Of a DNA stretch of 64,000 bases, positions 24,315 through 36,319 are shown piece after piece (the first letter of the stretch is position 1; each line of letters starts with the position of its first letter). The notes under the pieces were generated by a model. That model ran no database searches. It was not told the DNA's origin and was given only the letters and a program-made list of their open reading frames with translations. The DNA lies in assembly GCA_028551475.1 (NCBI GenBank), contig CM052360.1, positions 16,294,501-16,358,500 of the forward strand, written 5' to 3'. The stretch is from Casuarina equisetifolia. Lineage: Eukaryota; Streptophyta; Magnoliopsida; Fagales; Casuarinaceae. Position numbers and translations under genes: made by a program.

Positions 24315-27287
24315 ATCTCCCACTTAGGCTATAACAATGATTATAAAAACAAATAATACTACTAGTAGATTTAATATATGAAAATAACTTTATAACATTT
24401 TGTGTTGGTTCAAAAAGTCCAAAAACATCTCTTATTACCAATCTTGTCATATAAAGTTTCAAATTCATAGATAATAGTAGTAACTGTGCCATTTAGAGAT
24501 ATAGTTCCTACTATAGTCATAAGAGCCCTTCATTCTATGAACATAGATCTTATATAGTAATGTGGTGGATGAGTAAAACCATAAAAGAAATGTTGTTACC
24601 CTCTTATTAGTCCCATTCTCCTAATTACTAATGTCACCAACAAAACCATCATAGGGTAATATCACTTCAAATGACAAACATCATGGACAAACTATCTTAG
24701 AAAGACGTCCCCAAGGTGATAAGATGTCATTGACAAACCGTCCTAAGAGAATACAAAATGTCTTGTATAAAGTACTTTAGTATATATATATATTTGTGTG
24801 TGGTAAGACATTATAATATGACTAATAATAATGTGCTATGGCCAAGTGCTTAAGGTTGCACCTCCCTTAAGACTTTATAACTTATCTTAAATAAACACAT
24901 ATGTGTCTCACAAGCTTATGCAAATCAAATAATAGATAGGTAACTAAGACGTATATGCATCAATCATGGTTTATATAATAGTAATGCAAACATATGCTAT
25001 GACAGTCCATAACAATAAGGTGGGCATAAGCTCCTACTAAACAAAAGTGTTTAACAAACATCAATAGCTCCCATTGAGCAAAAGCATCAAATAAGGAGCA
25101 AAAGCTCCCATTAAACAAAGGCATCAAATGAAGAATAAAGACCCATACGGTCAACATGATTTTGTAATACAAAAGGGCTTAACCATTTAGTAAGTGGGTC
25201 AACTAACATGAAATCTATTCTAATGTGATCCACTATAACATCACCATTCTTTACCCTCTTTTTGACAATTAAGAATTTGACCTCTATATGCTCGGCCCTT
25301 TTAAAATTTTGTTGTCATTAATGAACAACACATTAGAAGAGTTATCACAATACAGTCAAATGGGTCTCTCAATAAAATCAAGAGCAATCAACAACTTTAT
25401 AAGGTTTTTCAACCAAATGGCTTGAATAGTTGCACCATAACAAGCCACAAACTTTGCATGCATGATGGAGGACATAATTAACATTTGCTTAACACTTTTC
25501 CACGATACTACTCCACCTATCATCATAAACACATATCCTTATGTGGATTTCAAATCATCCTTATTAGCCATAAAATTTGCATCTAAATACCCAATAAGAT
25601 CTAGCTTATCCATATGTTCGTAGGCTAACATATAATTCCTTGTTCCTTTCAAGTACCGTATAACTTTCTTGGTAGTTACCCAATGATCATGACTAGAGTT
25701 AAATTGAAACCTACCAAGAAGTCTAGTGACAAAAGCAATATCAAGTTTGGTGCAAACTATGCATACATAAAACCACCTACTACACTCGCATATGGTACTT
25801 TCTTTATAGGTTCCTTATTAGCTTCACTTTAAGGGAATTATAATTTCCTAAACTTGTCACTTCTAAGTATTGGTGCACTCCCAAGCTTGCAATCTTACAT
25901 GTTAAACCTTGCTAATACTTGGTCAATATATGTCCTTTGAGAAAAACCTAACTACCAACATGATTGATGCCTATGAATTTCAATTCTAAGATCAAAGGAA
26001 GCTTCACCAAGGTCTTTCATATCAAATTGAGAAGCCAATAATGTCTTAGTCTCTCAAAGTAACCCCATATCTTTGCATGCCAAAAATATGTCATCAACAT
26101 AAAGAATTAATAAAATTGGGATACTCCCACTGAACTTGGTATATATACAACAATCCATTAAGTTCTCAACAAAATCACATGACGTGATGAAACTATCAAA
26201 TTTCAAATACCACTATCTCATGGATTGCTTAAGGCTATAAATAAATTTCTTCAGCTTAGAAACAAACTTACTAGCATTATTTTTCACAAAACCCTCATAT
26301 TGTTCCATATAATCTTCTTTATTAAGGACTCCATTTAAAAAGGTAGTCTTAACATCCATTTGGTGTAATTTCATATCAAAGTGAGTCATTAATGCCATAA
26401 TAACTGTAAATGAGTTCTTAGAGGGTATTGGTGAGAAAGTCTCATCATAATCAACTTCATCTTTTTTGTGTGAATCCTTTAGTAACCAATCTAGCCTCGA
26501 CCTCTACCTTTCTAGTGGAATCTTTCTTGGTCCTGAATACCCATTTGTAGCCAACACGCATACATCTTTTAGGTTGCTTAATTAAATCTCATACTTCATT
26601 ATACCTTATGAATTGCATTTCATCTTTCATGACATTTAGCCAAAATTCTTATTGTTAACTTGAAATGGCCTCTTTGTAGGTCACTGGATCCTCTACAATC
26701 TTAATGTGATAATCATGTTCACCAAGATATACCACATAGTTAGGGTGGATAGTTGACCTCTTCTCTTTAGTATATTTCTTAACTAGCGGAGCAATAATGG
26801 TCTAATCTTGAGCTTGCATTACCTTAATTGGAATTATATCAACATTATGTTCCTGCACATTTGCATGTACTAGAATTGGTCCAACATGTTACATGTTCAA
26901 TGAAACAAATGGATCAACTTCCATACTTATATAGGTAATGCCTTTGCTTTTTGTGGTTTATGACCATTTAGCTTTCTCTACAACATCAAGCTTTAAGAAT
27001 TTAGCCATTTACGAATCTATGATCCTAGGACCTCCATAAGGATTATAGAATTGATACCCCTTACAGTGCTCTAGGTAGGACACAAAATAACATCTAGTGG
27101 TCCTTGGATCTAACCTTCCTTTAACTAGGCATCCTTAAACTTTAATATTGTTCAAACTAGGCTTGCATCCCTTAAGTAAATCAAATGGAGTCAACTAAAC
27201 TGCTTTAGTAGGGATGCAATTAAGAATATACATAAAAGTCTTTAGGGCTTTTCCCTATAGAAACTGGGACAAATTATTACCATTTAT
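24315..27287 (-). pseudogene. Element A pol, downstream part (integrase end, RT, RNase H)
   Basis: Read on the minus strand from 27,287 down: integrase core remains (ALKTFMYILN, then LTPFDLLKGCKPSL), an integrase C-terminal segment (YLEHCKGYQFYNPYGGP), reverse transcriptase with QMDVKTTFLNGVLNKE at about 26,340, and RNase H with IGYLDANFMANKDDLKST near 25,560-25,610. Several stops and frame changes interrupt it. It encoded the copia polyprotein domains for integration and reverse transcription; it is not functional now. The last ~700 bp towards 24,315 is untranslated. Confidence 0.75.
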
Positions 27288-29074
27288 TGTTGGAAAATAA
27301 GGGTTTTGTGTGTGACAAAATATATTTTTGAAGATATTTGATAAAATATGTTTTCCATAAATGCAAAAGAAAATTATAGGAAGTAAAAGGTGTACAAATT
27401 ATAATATCAATTAATGATATTATAAAGTAACCAGGTTCCTACATTCTTTAATATAATGTTACTATATAGTGACATTTGACAAGGTATTTATCTAAGTTGC
27501 ATTAGTTAAAATATCTTGAGTATAATGTTTATTAAATTGAAATTAAATGTGACATACATTTTGGTTAAGAAAATGTTGCTTGCTTGTGTTTTGATGAAGG
27601 TTGAAATATAAGGCCTTGCTTGTTGGAATAAATCTTTCTATCAAGGGCATGTATTATATCATTCTTGGATTGATATAATGTTCTAGGGCTGTATACTGTG
27701 TTCCTGGCTTGGTTAATATTCTCAGACTAGATATTGAGTTCTCAGGTCTGTTGTACTCGGGCCTCTTAAGCTCTTGGTCTATATCGGTTCGCGTTATCAG
27801 GCTTGCTTTTGGTCCATATCAGCTTGCGTTATCAAGCTTGCTCTCGGTCCATATCAGCTTGCGTTATCAAGCTTGCTCTTGGTCCATATCAGCTCGCGTT
27901 ATCAGGCTTGCTCTCGGTCCAAATCAGCTTGCAGATGTTGGTGGTGAAACTCACTGTTTCATTAACATATCACCCTCACTTATCTACTTGATGCCCTAAG
28001 CAAAATAGTGTCGAAGAGATGCCGATATGAGAGAGTGAGAGAAAGAGGAGAATGGCGCCGCTGGTGACCGAATCCTCAATGGGAGGATTTCTGATGAGAC
28101 CGGTGTCAGAACGGTTTGATTTGAGCTGGAGAAGGAAGATCTGAAGGTTAATTTACTGTTCTAACAGGAAGATAGCTCATGATTGAGGTTTGATGCGCTC
28201 GAAACCCTAGCCCTAATTTTTCTATTTAAGAGAAGTTGTTCTATGAAGAAGGGTTAGAAAAACTAACAAGATTCTGAAGCTTTTATTGAGAAGACATTCT
28301 ATTATTGAGCTCATTCCTTAATCTTGCAATCTTCGTGACAATCGGTGATATTTAAGGCTATGGTGATATTGTGATTGAATACTTATTTGTTTGTTCATAT
28401 CATCGATTCAACCTTGTATAACTCTGTTTATGTGCTGATTTCATTAAAATACAATTATTACACATAAGCATTGAGAGAAACTTGAAACCCTAATTTATTT
28501 TAATTTAGGGTTTTTGTGATAGAAGTTGAGAACTTTTATATCTACATTATATTAGCTCCTATTGATTACAGAATCCCACTATTTGTCATATTATTTGGGA
28601 TTTGTAATTAATTGATGATCTTTTGTTCATATTGTATAATCTCGTATAAGAGATTCCTTGAAGAAGAATTGTTTAAGTTAGGGATAACGTTTTCTCCTAA
28701 CTTGGTTGAGTAAAGGAGACTTCAATCGGTTTGATTGAAGGAGAAGAGGGTGGACGTAGGACTCAAGGTGTGAGTACCGAACTACCATGGTAAATTTGGT
28801 GTGAATACCTTTGCTTATTATTGCCTCAATCTTCTTATAAAATTTGCTAGCTTACTATTAGTCTTTGAATTTAAAAGAATAATTGAAGTGCTAAATTATG
28901 ATACTATTTTCGTTGACTTGAAAGAAGAGTAACATAGGTTTTGAATTCTGATTGTGTCATACTTTAATTTATTTGTATGTTTTTGTTAATATAACAAATT
29001 GTTTCAAGTTATTTTTATAAATTGCCAATAGAACAATTCAACCCCCCCTTTTTGTTAAGCCATAAAAACCAACA
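27288..29074 (+). repeat. Element B 5' LTR
   Basis: Starts TGTTGGAAAATAAGGG, ends AAAAACCAACA. It contains the five-unit 35-bp array at 27,776-27,945. The 3' third is AT-rich and probably carries the transcription start and R region. An open frame at 27,709-27,999 is a translation of the array, not a gene. Confidence 0.95.
27776..27945 (+). repeat. 35-bp minisatellite inside the 5' LTR, five copies
   Basis: GGTCCATATCAGCTTGCGTT-type units start at 27,776, 27,811, 27,846, 27,881 and 27,916, exactly 35 bp apart; the last is partial. Units contain CAAGCTTG or CAGGCTTG. The matching region of the 3' LTR (about 35,016-35,150) has four units. Confidence 0.95.
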
Positions 29075-29075
29075 A

Positions 29076-29092
29076 TTGGCATTTAGAGCCAG
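29076..29092 (+). other. Element B primer-binding site
   Basis: TTGGCATTTAGAGCCAGG directly after the LTR resembles the usual copia site TGGTATCAGAGCC, which is complementary to the 3' end of initiator methionine tRNA, with a few changes. Confidence 0.75.
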
Positions 29093-29136
29093 GTTCTCTA
29101 ATTAAAAGGATTAACATCCTAGAGTATATCCATACT

Positions 29137-30080
29137 ATGGCTTCTAACAAAGGTTTAGCTATTATGGGGTTTAATAAACCTCCCCTGTTTGATGGCATTA
29201 ATTTTAGGCATTGGAAACAATTAATGCAAGTCTTTATAATAGGCCAAGATCCAGAAGCTTGGTAAGTAATCAGGAAGGGTATTACATTACCTGAAATTAA
29301 TGAGTGGTCAAAAAATGAAGCTAAACTAATGGGGTTAAATGTTAAATCCATGAACATGATCTATAATGGTCTCAGAGCACATGAGTTTAACAAAGTATCC
29401 TCTTGTACCACTGGTAAAGAGATTTGGAGTAAATTAGAAGTCATCTATGAAGGAACTAAAAAGGTAAAGTCTTTTAAATTCAATATGCTTACGCATGACT
29501 ATGAATTATTTGTCATGAAGGATTCTGAAACTATCAGTGATATGTTTGGTAGATTTACTGAAATTATTTCTGAACTTAAATTGTTAGGAAAAACCTATAC
29601 AAATGAGGAAATGGTAAGAAAGATGTTAGTATCCTTACCTGAGAGTTGGGATCCTAAAAAGATGGCCATAGAAGAAGCTCATGACCTAGATGTGCTGACT
29701 TTAGATGACTTGCTAGGTTCTCTTAAGACTCATGAAATGCAGCTTATAAGAAGAGAAAAGAAAAGGAAAATAGAAGATCACTTACACTTAAAGTAGAAGT
29801 TGAAAAGGTTGAAGAGGAAGAGTCAAAAAATGATGAAGTAGCTCTTGTAGCTACAAGATTTAGAAAATTCCTAAGAAGAGGATTAAACAAAAACATAGGA
29901 CAAAATAGGAGAAAAGAATCAAATGAACCTAGGGAGAATGTTTGTTATGAATGCAAAAAACCAGGACACACAAGATTGATTGTGTAATTATCAAGAAAAG
30001 AAATAGCAAGAACAAAAAGAAAGCCATGATTGTTGCCTGGGATGATGATGAGAACTCCTCATTTGATAAGGAAGCTTAAG
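29137..30080 (+). pseudogene. Element B gag remnant
   Basis: ATG at 29,137-29,139. The protein begins MASNKGLAIMGFNKPPLFDG and carries the copia gag (UBN2-type) fold, including GKEIWSKLEVIYEG and a conserved SLPESWDPKK block. An in-frame TAA lies at 29,263-29,265 (after GQDPEAW). The frame shifts near 29,770-29,785. The zinc knuckle CYECKKPGH (about 29,942) loses frame before its last cysteine near 29,975. Another stop follows at about 30,073. Gag would have formed the particle shell; this copy is broken in at least four places. Confidence 0.85.
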
Positions 30081-30277
30081 AAGAAGTTACACATCTATGC
30101 CTAACCGCAACAACAACTCTTGCGGAAGAAAATAATGAGGTAAATGATTCTGAACTATTTCTTCAAATAAACTCTGGGTTAGAAACTGCATTTTCTAATT
30201 TAGTTGAATATACAAATAAATTAAAAGATAAATAAAGAAAGTTAAAAGCAAAAAATAAATCTAAAAAATAGGAAAAG

Positions 30278-33200
30278 TTGACTTTTGTACAGAAAATTAA
30301 TGTTATTGATAAGCAAAGCATAGAACTTACTGCATGTAGAGATGAAACTGAAAAGAAAGATGCTTTGATTTCTGTGAATGATGACATTGCTATTTTTGCC
30401 AATACATATATGAAATATGATGCTTGCATGAATGATATGTATGAGAAACAAAGAAAATCTGAAAACATGCAAATAGGAATAGAAACTTTCTATGAGGTCA
30501 ATGTATGCTCTGATACTGAAATACATGTGAAAAATAACTCACAAGTATGTGCTAAAAATGTCAAGAATAGAGTCCGTGAACTAGAAAAGGAAAACTTTGA
30601 CTTGAAATCAAAACTTGATGCAACTAATCTGCTGCTAAAGAAATTTACAAAAGGTAGTGGCATGTTAGATAAAATTCTAAATTCTCAAAAAGGTATATAT
30701 GATAAGGTGGGACTAGGATATAAATTGAATGACAAATCAAAATCATTCACTCATTTCTTTAAAGAAAAAGAATGTTCAATTCCGCTGCATGAAAATAAAT
30801 GTTCTTTTTGCAATTATTTTGGCCACAATTTTGATAAATGTCTCGTAAGACTTAGAAAAGCTTACAAAGTAAAGAAACTTTGGTTACCTAAGAGTGATAG
30901 AACTCTAAGTCAAACTAACACTCATGGACCCAAAGTAAAAAGGGTACCAGGTACTTCAACGATCAAATTTGTTTCTGTAGGTTATGAGTACACAATTGAA
31001 GAACAAAAAGCTCAAGAACATGTGGATTCTAGACAGCGGATGTTCTCGACATATGACTAGGATGAAGGAGCTCTTCTCAACACTTGTGTTGAAAAATAAA
31101 GGTACGGTGTCTTTTAGAGATAACTCCAAAGGAAGAATAAAAGGAATGGGAACAATAGGTAATCCTAATACCCTACTTATATATGAAGTTTTGCTTGTAG
31201 ATGAACTAAAATTTAATCTACTTAACGTAAGTCAGCTATGTGATAAAGGATTCAAAATAAAATTTAGAAAAGAAAATTGTCTTGTTAAGCATGTTGAACA
31301 TAAAATGAAGATTGTTGGAAATAGAAAAGACAATTTTTATGTGCTTGATTTAAGTAAATTGAATGTTAAACAAACATGCTTTGATTGTGAACAAAAATGT
31401 GGATGCTTGGGTATGGCATAGAAAGCTAGGACATGTGGGTCTAGGATTGATAGAAAAATTGTCTAAGTATAATCTAGTGAAAGGTCTTCCATCTCTATAA
31501 TTCAACAATGATAAATTATGTGAAGCATGCATTAAGGGCAAACATACATAAAGTAACTTCAAGTTGAAACTTGTGGTAAGCACATCTAGACTGTTGGAAA
31601 TACTACACATGGACCTTTTTGGTCCTATGAGAACAGTAACACTAAATGGTAAATATTATGCCTTAGACATTGTAGATGATTACTTTAGATTCACATGGAC
31701 ATACATGCTTGTTAGAAAAGATGAGACATTTGAAAAATTTGCTGAATTTTGTAAAATGATTCAAAATGAAAAAGGTTTTTCAATCATAAAAATAAGAACT
31801 GATCACGGTGGAGAATTTGAAAACCAACTTTTTGAAAAATTCTGTTTAGAAAATGGTATTTCACACAATTTTTAAACTCCTAGAACACCACAACAAAATG
31901 GTGTGGTTGAAAGGAAAAATAGAACTCTTCAAGAAATGGCTAGAACCATGATGTGTGAATATAATCTTCCTAAACACTTTTGGGGAGAAGCTGTAAACAC
32001 AACCTATTATATTTCAAATCGTGCTTTAATAAGACCTATTTTGAAAAAGACACCTTTTGAATTATTCTTTGAAAGAAAACTAAACATTTCATATTTCCAT
32101 GTCTTTGGCAACAAATGCTTTATTTTAAATCATGGAAAAGAATCACTTGGAAAATTTGATTCCAAAAGTGATGAAGGAATATTTCTTGGATATTCTTATA
32201 CAAGTAAAGCATATAGAATATTCAACAAACGAACTTTAGTTATAGAAGAGTCAATTCATGTTAAGTTTGAGGATGAATGTTAAGGCATTCTAAAAACTGA
32301 AGTGAATGGTGGAACTAAAAGCGTTCCAAATAGGGCTGAAGTTGAAGGGGAGTCTGAAACTAGGGAACCTCCCTTTCCTAGAGTAAGAAATGAAGTAGAT
32401 CATGATCACATCATCGGAAACCCAAATGTTAGAGTAAGCACAAGGTCTCAGGTTCACAACACATGTGAACATCAAGCCTTCCTATTTCAAGTAGAGCTGA
32501 AGAAAGTAGATGAGGCTCTTGAAGATGAAAACTAGTTTCTTGCTATGCAAGAAGAATTAAATCAGTTTAAAAGAAGCAAGGTCTGAAATCTAGTTCTTAG
32601 ACCAAAGAATCATATGGTTATAGGCACAAAATGGGTGTTTCAGAACAAACTAGATGAGAATGGTACCATTACTAGGAATAAGGCTAGATTAATGATACAA
32701 GGTTATAGTCAAGAAGAAGGAATTGACTATGATGAAACCTTTGCACTAGTGGCTAGGTTCGACGTTATTTGAATCTTACTTGCCTTTGCTTGTTGTATGA
32801 ACTTTACCTTATTTCAAATGGATGTCAAGAGTGCATTTTTGAATGGTATAATAAAGGAAGAAGTATATGTTAAACAACTACCTAGATTTGAAGATCCGAT
32901 TTATTCAAATCATGTCTTTAAACTGTTAAAGGCTTTATATGGTTTGAAACAAGCCCCACGGGCTTGGTATGATAAACTGAGTTCATTCTTGATAAATCAT
33001 GATTTCAGAAAAGGAAAAGTAGACAACACATTATTTATAAAGAACAAAAAAAAAAGAAATTTTAATTGTTCAAATATATATTGATGATATTGTGTTTGGC
33101 TCTACAAATTCTAAACTATGTGAAGAATTTGCTGCATGCATGCAAAGTGAATTTGAAATAAGTATGTGGGTGAATTAACATACTTTCTTAGATTGCAAAT

Positions 33201-34031
33201 CAAACAAACAAACAAAGGGACTCTTATAAGTCAAACAAAATACATAAATAAATTGCTCAAGAAATACAAGATGCATGATTCCAAACCAATGAACACACCA
33301 ATGAGCACTTCCTTATCATTATCTAATGATGAAGATGGAATTAGTGTAGATACTAAATCATATCGAGACATGATTGGTTCTTTGCTATACTTGACTGCAT
33401 CTAGACCAAATATCATGTTTAGTGTGTGTTTATGTGCTAGGTATCAATCCAATCCAATCCTAAAGAACAACACCTAGTTGCTATTAAAAGAATATTTAGA
33501 TATCTTAGAGACACAGTTTCCCTAGGAATCTGGTATCCTAGAGACACCACACTAGATTTGTATGCATTTAGTGATTTTGATTATGTTGGATGCAAACTAG
33601 ATAGGAAGAGCACGAGTGGTGGATGTCACTATCTCGGAAATATGCTCATTTCTTGGCACTCCAAGAAATAAAACTGTGTAGCTCTCTTTTCCACTGAAGC
33701 TGAATATATAGTTGCTGCCAGTAGTTGTGCTCAAATTTTATGGATGAAACAACAATTAAAGGATTATGGTATCTTATCACATAAGGTTCCATTAAAATGT
33801 GATAACACTAGTGCAATTAATCTTACTAAGAATCCTATTTAGCACTCTAAAACAAAATACATAGAAATTCGACATTATTTCATTTGGGATCATATTCAAA
33901 AAGGAGATGTTGTACTTGAATTTGTGAGCACTGATTAGCAAATTGTTGATATCTTAACCAAACCTTTATTTAAGAAACAGTTTTATGCTCTTCGAGAAGA
34001 ACTTGGAATGCTAGTTCCTGAAAACATTTAA
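30278..34031 (+). pseudogene. Element B pol remnant (protease, integrase, RT, RNase H)
   Basis: Landmarks in copia order. Gag-pol linker is open at 30,278-31,060, with a CSFCNYFGHNFDKC knuckle. Protease has ILDSGCSRHM at about 31,026. The pre-integrase zinc finger KLGHVGLG lies at about 31,425. Integrase has HMDLFGP, TDHGGEFEN and NGVVERKNRT to 32,283. RT has [11 protein letters not shown] at about 32,815 and [10 protein letters not shown] at about 33,076. RNase H has KSTSGGCHYLG and STEAEYIVAA. The natural stop is TAA at 34,029-34,031. Breaks include stops in the integrase finger region (about 31,498 and 31,549), before the NGVVER motif (about 31,873), after ARFDVI (about 32,770) and in RNase H (about 33,669, 33,839 and 33,937), with frame changes near 33,050, 33,160 and 33,460. 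Not functional. Confidence 0.85.
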
Positions 34032-34085
34032 ATTCTTTATTACTATTATTTCTTTGCTCTTTTACTGTCTCCCACAATGCTCGGT

Positions 34086-34526
34086 TTGAGGGGGAGTGGC
34101 TCTATTTCCATTCCCATGGCATCCAGTTAGTATCCAAACCTTATCCTTGCTGGTTCACTTACTGCTCATTTCTGTACCTTGTTTTGATAACTTGCATGTT
34201 TGTCTTTTTGCTTATGCCATAAAGGGGGAGAGAATAGTGTGCACATGTGAAGTCTCATTTCTGACTCTATTCTGTGCAGAATGTGGGATAATATCTCTCT
34301 AACTCCCATGTTTTATACATGTTTTATGATCAAATGTTCAGAATCTATTAGACACATGCGTAGGACTTGCTTGCGAATTCTGATCATATGAGTAGTGAGC
34401 AGTAAATAATTGTGTGATGTTCAATATGCTGCAACTCCAAGCTATGCTCTCATGAAAAACATGATTGATATTATATGACATGTACCATATTATTAAAATA
34501 TTTTGTCATCATTAAAAAGGGGGAGA
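34086..34526 (+). other. Element B 3' untranslated region with three purine tracts
   Basis: Between the pol stop and the 3' LTR three similar G-rich tracts occur: GAGGGGGAGT at about 34,088, AAAGGGGGAGAG at about 34,218, and AAAAAGGGGGAGA at 34,514-34,526. The last abuts the LTR and is the expected primer for plus-strand DNA synthesis. The other two are look-alikes. Confidence 0.8.
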
Positions 34527-34527
34527 T

Positions 34528-36314
34528 TGTTGGAAAATAAGGGTTTTGTGTGTGACAAAATATATTTTTGAAGATATTTGATAAAATATGTTTTCCATAA
34601 GTGAAAAAGAAAATTATAGGAAGTAAAAGGTGTACAAATTATAATATCAATTAATGATATTATAAAGTAACCAGGTTCCTACATTCTTTAATATAATGTT
34701 ACTATATAGTGACATTTGACAAGGTATTTATCTAAGTTGCATTAGTTAAAATATCTTGAGTATAATGTTTATTAAATTGAAATTAAATGTGACATACATT
34801 GTGGTTAAGAAAATGATGCTTGATTGTGTTTTGATGAAGGTTGAAATTAAGGCCTTGCTTGTTGGAATAAATCTTTCTATCAATGACATGTATTATATCA
34901 TTCTCGCATTGATATAATGTTTTAGGGCTGTATACTGTGTTCTTGGCCTGGTTAATATTCTCGGATTGGATATTGAGTTCTTGAGTCTGTTGTACTCGGG
35001 CCTCTTAAGCTCTCGGTCCATATCGGCTCGCGTTATTAGGCTTACTCTCAGTCCATATCAGCTTGCGTTATCAAGCTTGCACTCAGTCCATATTAGCTCG
35101 CATTATCAAGCTTGCTCTCGGTCCAAATCAGCTCACGGATGCTAGTGGTGAAACTCATCGTTTCAGGTTGATGCTTGTAATGAAACTCACCATTTCATTA
35201 ACATATTACCCTCACTTATCTACATGATGCCCTAAGCAAAATAGTGTCGAAAAGATGCCGATATGAGAGAGTGAGAGAAAGAGGAGAACAGTGCCGCTGG
35301 TGATCGAATCCTCAACGGGAGGATTTCTGATGAGACCGGTGTCAGAACGGTCTGAACGGTCTGATTTGGCTGGAGAAGGAAGATCTGAAGGTTAATCTAC
35401 TGTTCTAATGGGAAGATAGCTCATGATTGAGGTTTGATGCGCTTAAAACCCTAGTCCTAATTTTTCTATTTAAGAGAAGTTGTTCTACGAAGAAGGGTTA
35501 GAAAAACTAGCAAGATTCTGAAGCTTCTATTGAGAAGACATTATATTATTAAGCTCATTCCTTGATCTTGCAATCTTCATGACAATCAGTGATATTCAAG
35601 GCTACGGTGATATTGTGATTGAATACTTATTTGTTTGATCATATCATCGATTCAACCTTGTATAACTCTGTTTATGTGCTGATTTCATTAAAATACAATT
35701 ATTACACATAAGCATTGAGAAAAACTTGAAACCCTAATTTATTTCAATTTAGGATTTTCGTGATAGAAGTTAAGAACTTTTATATCTACATTATATTAGC
35801 TCTTATTGATTACAGAATCCCACTATTTGTTATATTATTTGGGATTTGTAATTAATTAATGATCTTTTGATCATATTGTATAATCTTGTACAAGAGATTC
35901 CTTGAAAAGGAATTGTTTAAGTTAGGGAGAACATTTTCTCCTAACTTGGTTGAGTAAAAGAGACTTTAATCGGTTTGATTGAAGAAGAAGAGGGTGGATG
36001 TAGGACTCAAGGTGTGAATGTTGAACCATCGTGGTAAATTTGGTATGAATACCTTTACTTATTATTGCCTCAATCTTCTTATAACATTTGCTAGCTTACT
36101 ATTAGTCTTTGAATTTAAGAATAATTGAAGTGCTAAATTGTGATACTATTTTCGTTGACTTGAAAGAAGAGTAACATAGGTTTTGAATTCTGATTGTGTC
36201 ATACTTTAATTTATTGTATGTTTTTGTTAATATAACAAATTGTTTCAAGTTATTTTTATAAATTGCCAATATAACAATTCAACCCTTTTTCTTGTTAAGC
36301 CATAAAAACCAACA
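34528..36314 (+). repeat. Element B 3' LTR
   Basis: Same ends and length as the 5' LTR, with scattered substitutions. It has one array unit fewer, but an added stretch at about 35,158-35,205 (second GAAACTCACCATTTC-like text) compensates for the length. Confidence 0.95.
35016..35150 (+). repeat. 35-bp minisatellite inside the 3' LTR, four copies
   Basis: Units starting (G/A)GTCCATAT at roughly 35-bp spacing, the homologue of the array in the 5' LTR, with more point changes between units. Confidence 0.85.
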
Positions 36315-36319
36315 TTTAT

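Larger units (their letters stand above)
27283..36319 (+). mobile_element. Element B: Ty1/copia retrotransposon with TTTAT target duplication
   Basis: Complete structure: LTRs at 27,288-29,074 and 34,528-36,314 (1,787 bp each), both starting TGTTGG and ending CCAACA. TTTAT directly flanks each side (27,283-27,287 and 36,315-36,319). A primer-binding site follows the left LTR and a purine tract precedes the right LTR. Gag, protease, integrase, RT and RNase H lie in copia order on the plus strand. It sits inside the integrase of element A: minus-strand text just above 36,320 reads into an NGVIKR...TLMDMVRSM motif, and text just below 27,287 resumes with ALKTFMYILN. The coding frames carry stops and shifts, so it is not autonomous, but the LTRs are still closely alike, so it is the youngest full-length element here. 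Confidence 0.95.

Noticed and set aside
27776..27945. CRISPR-like array (35-bp spacing)
   Set aside because: Units are directly adjacent with no spacers and lie in an LTR; this is a minisatellite.
27709..27999. Open frame with repeated peptide in the B LTR
   Set aside because: It is a translation of the 35-bp array; it lies wholly inside an LTR and has no homologue that I know.
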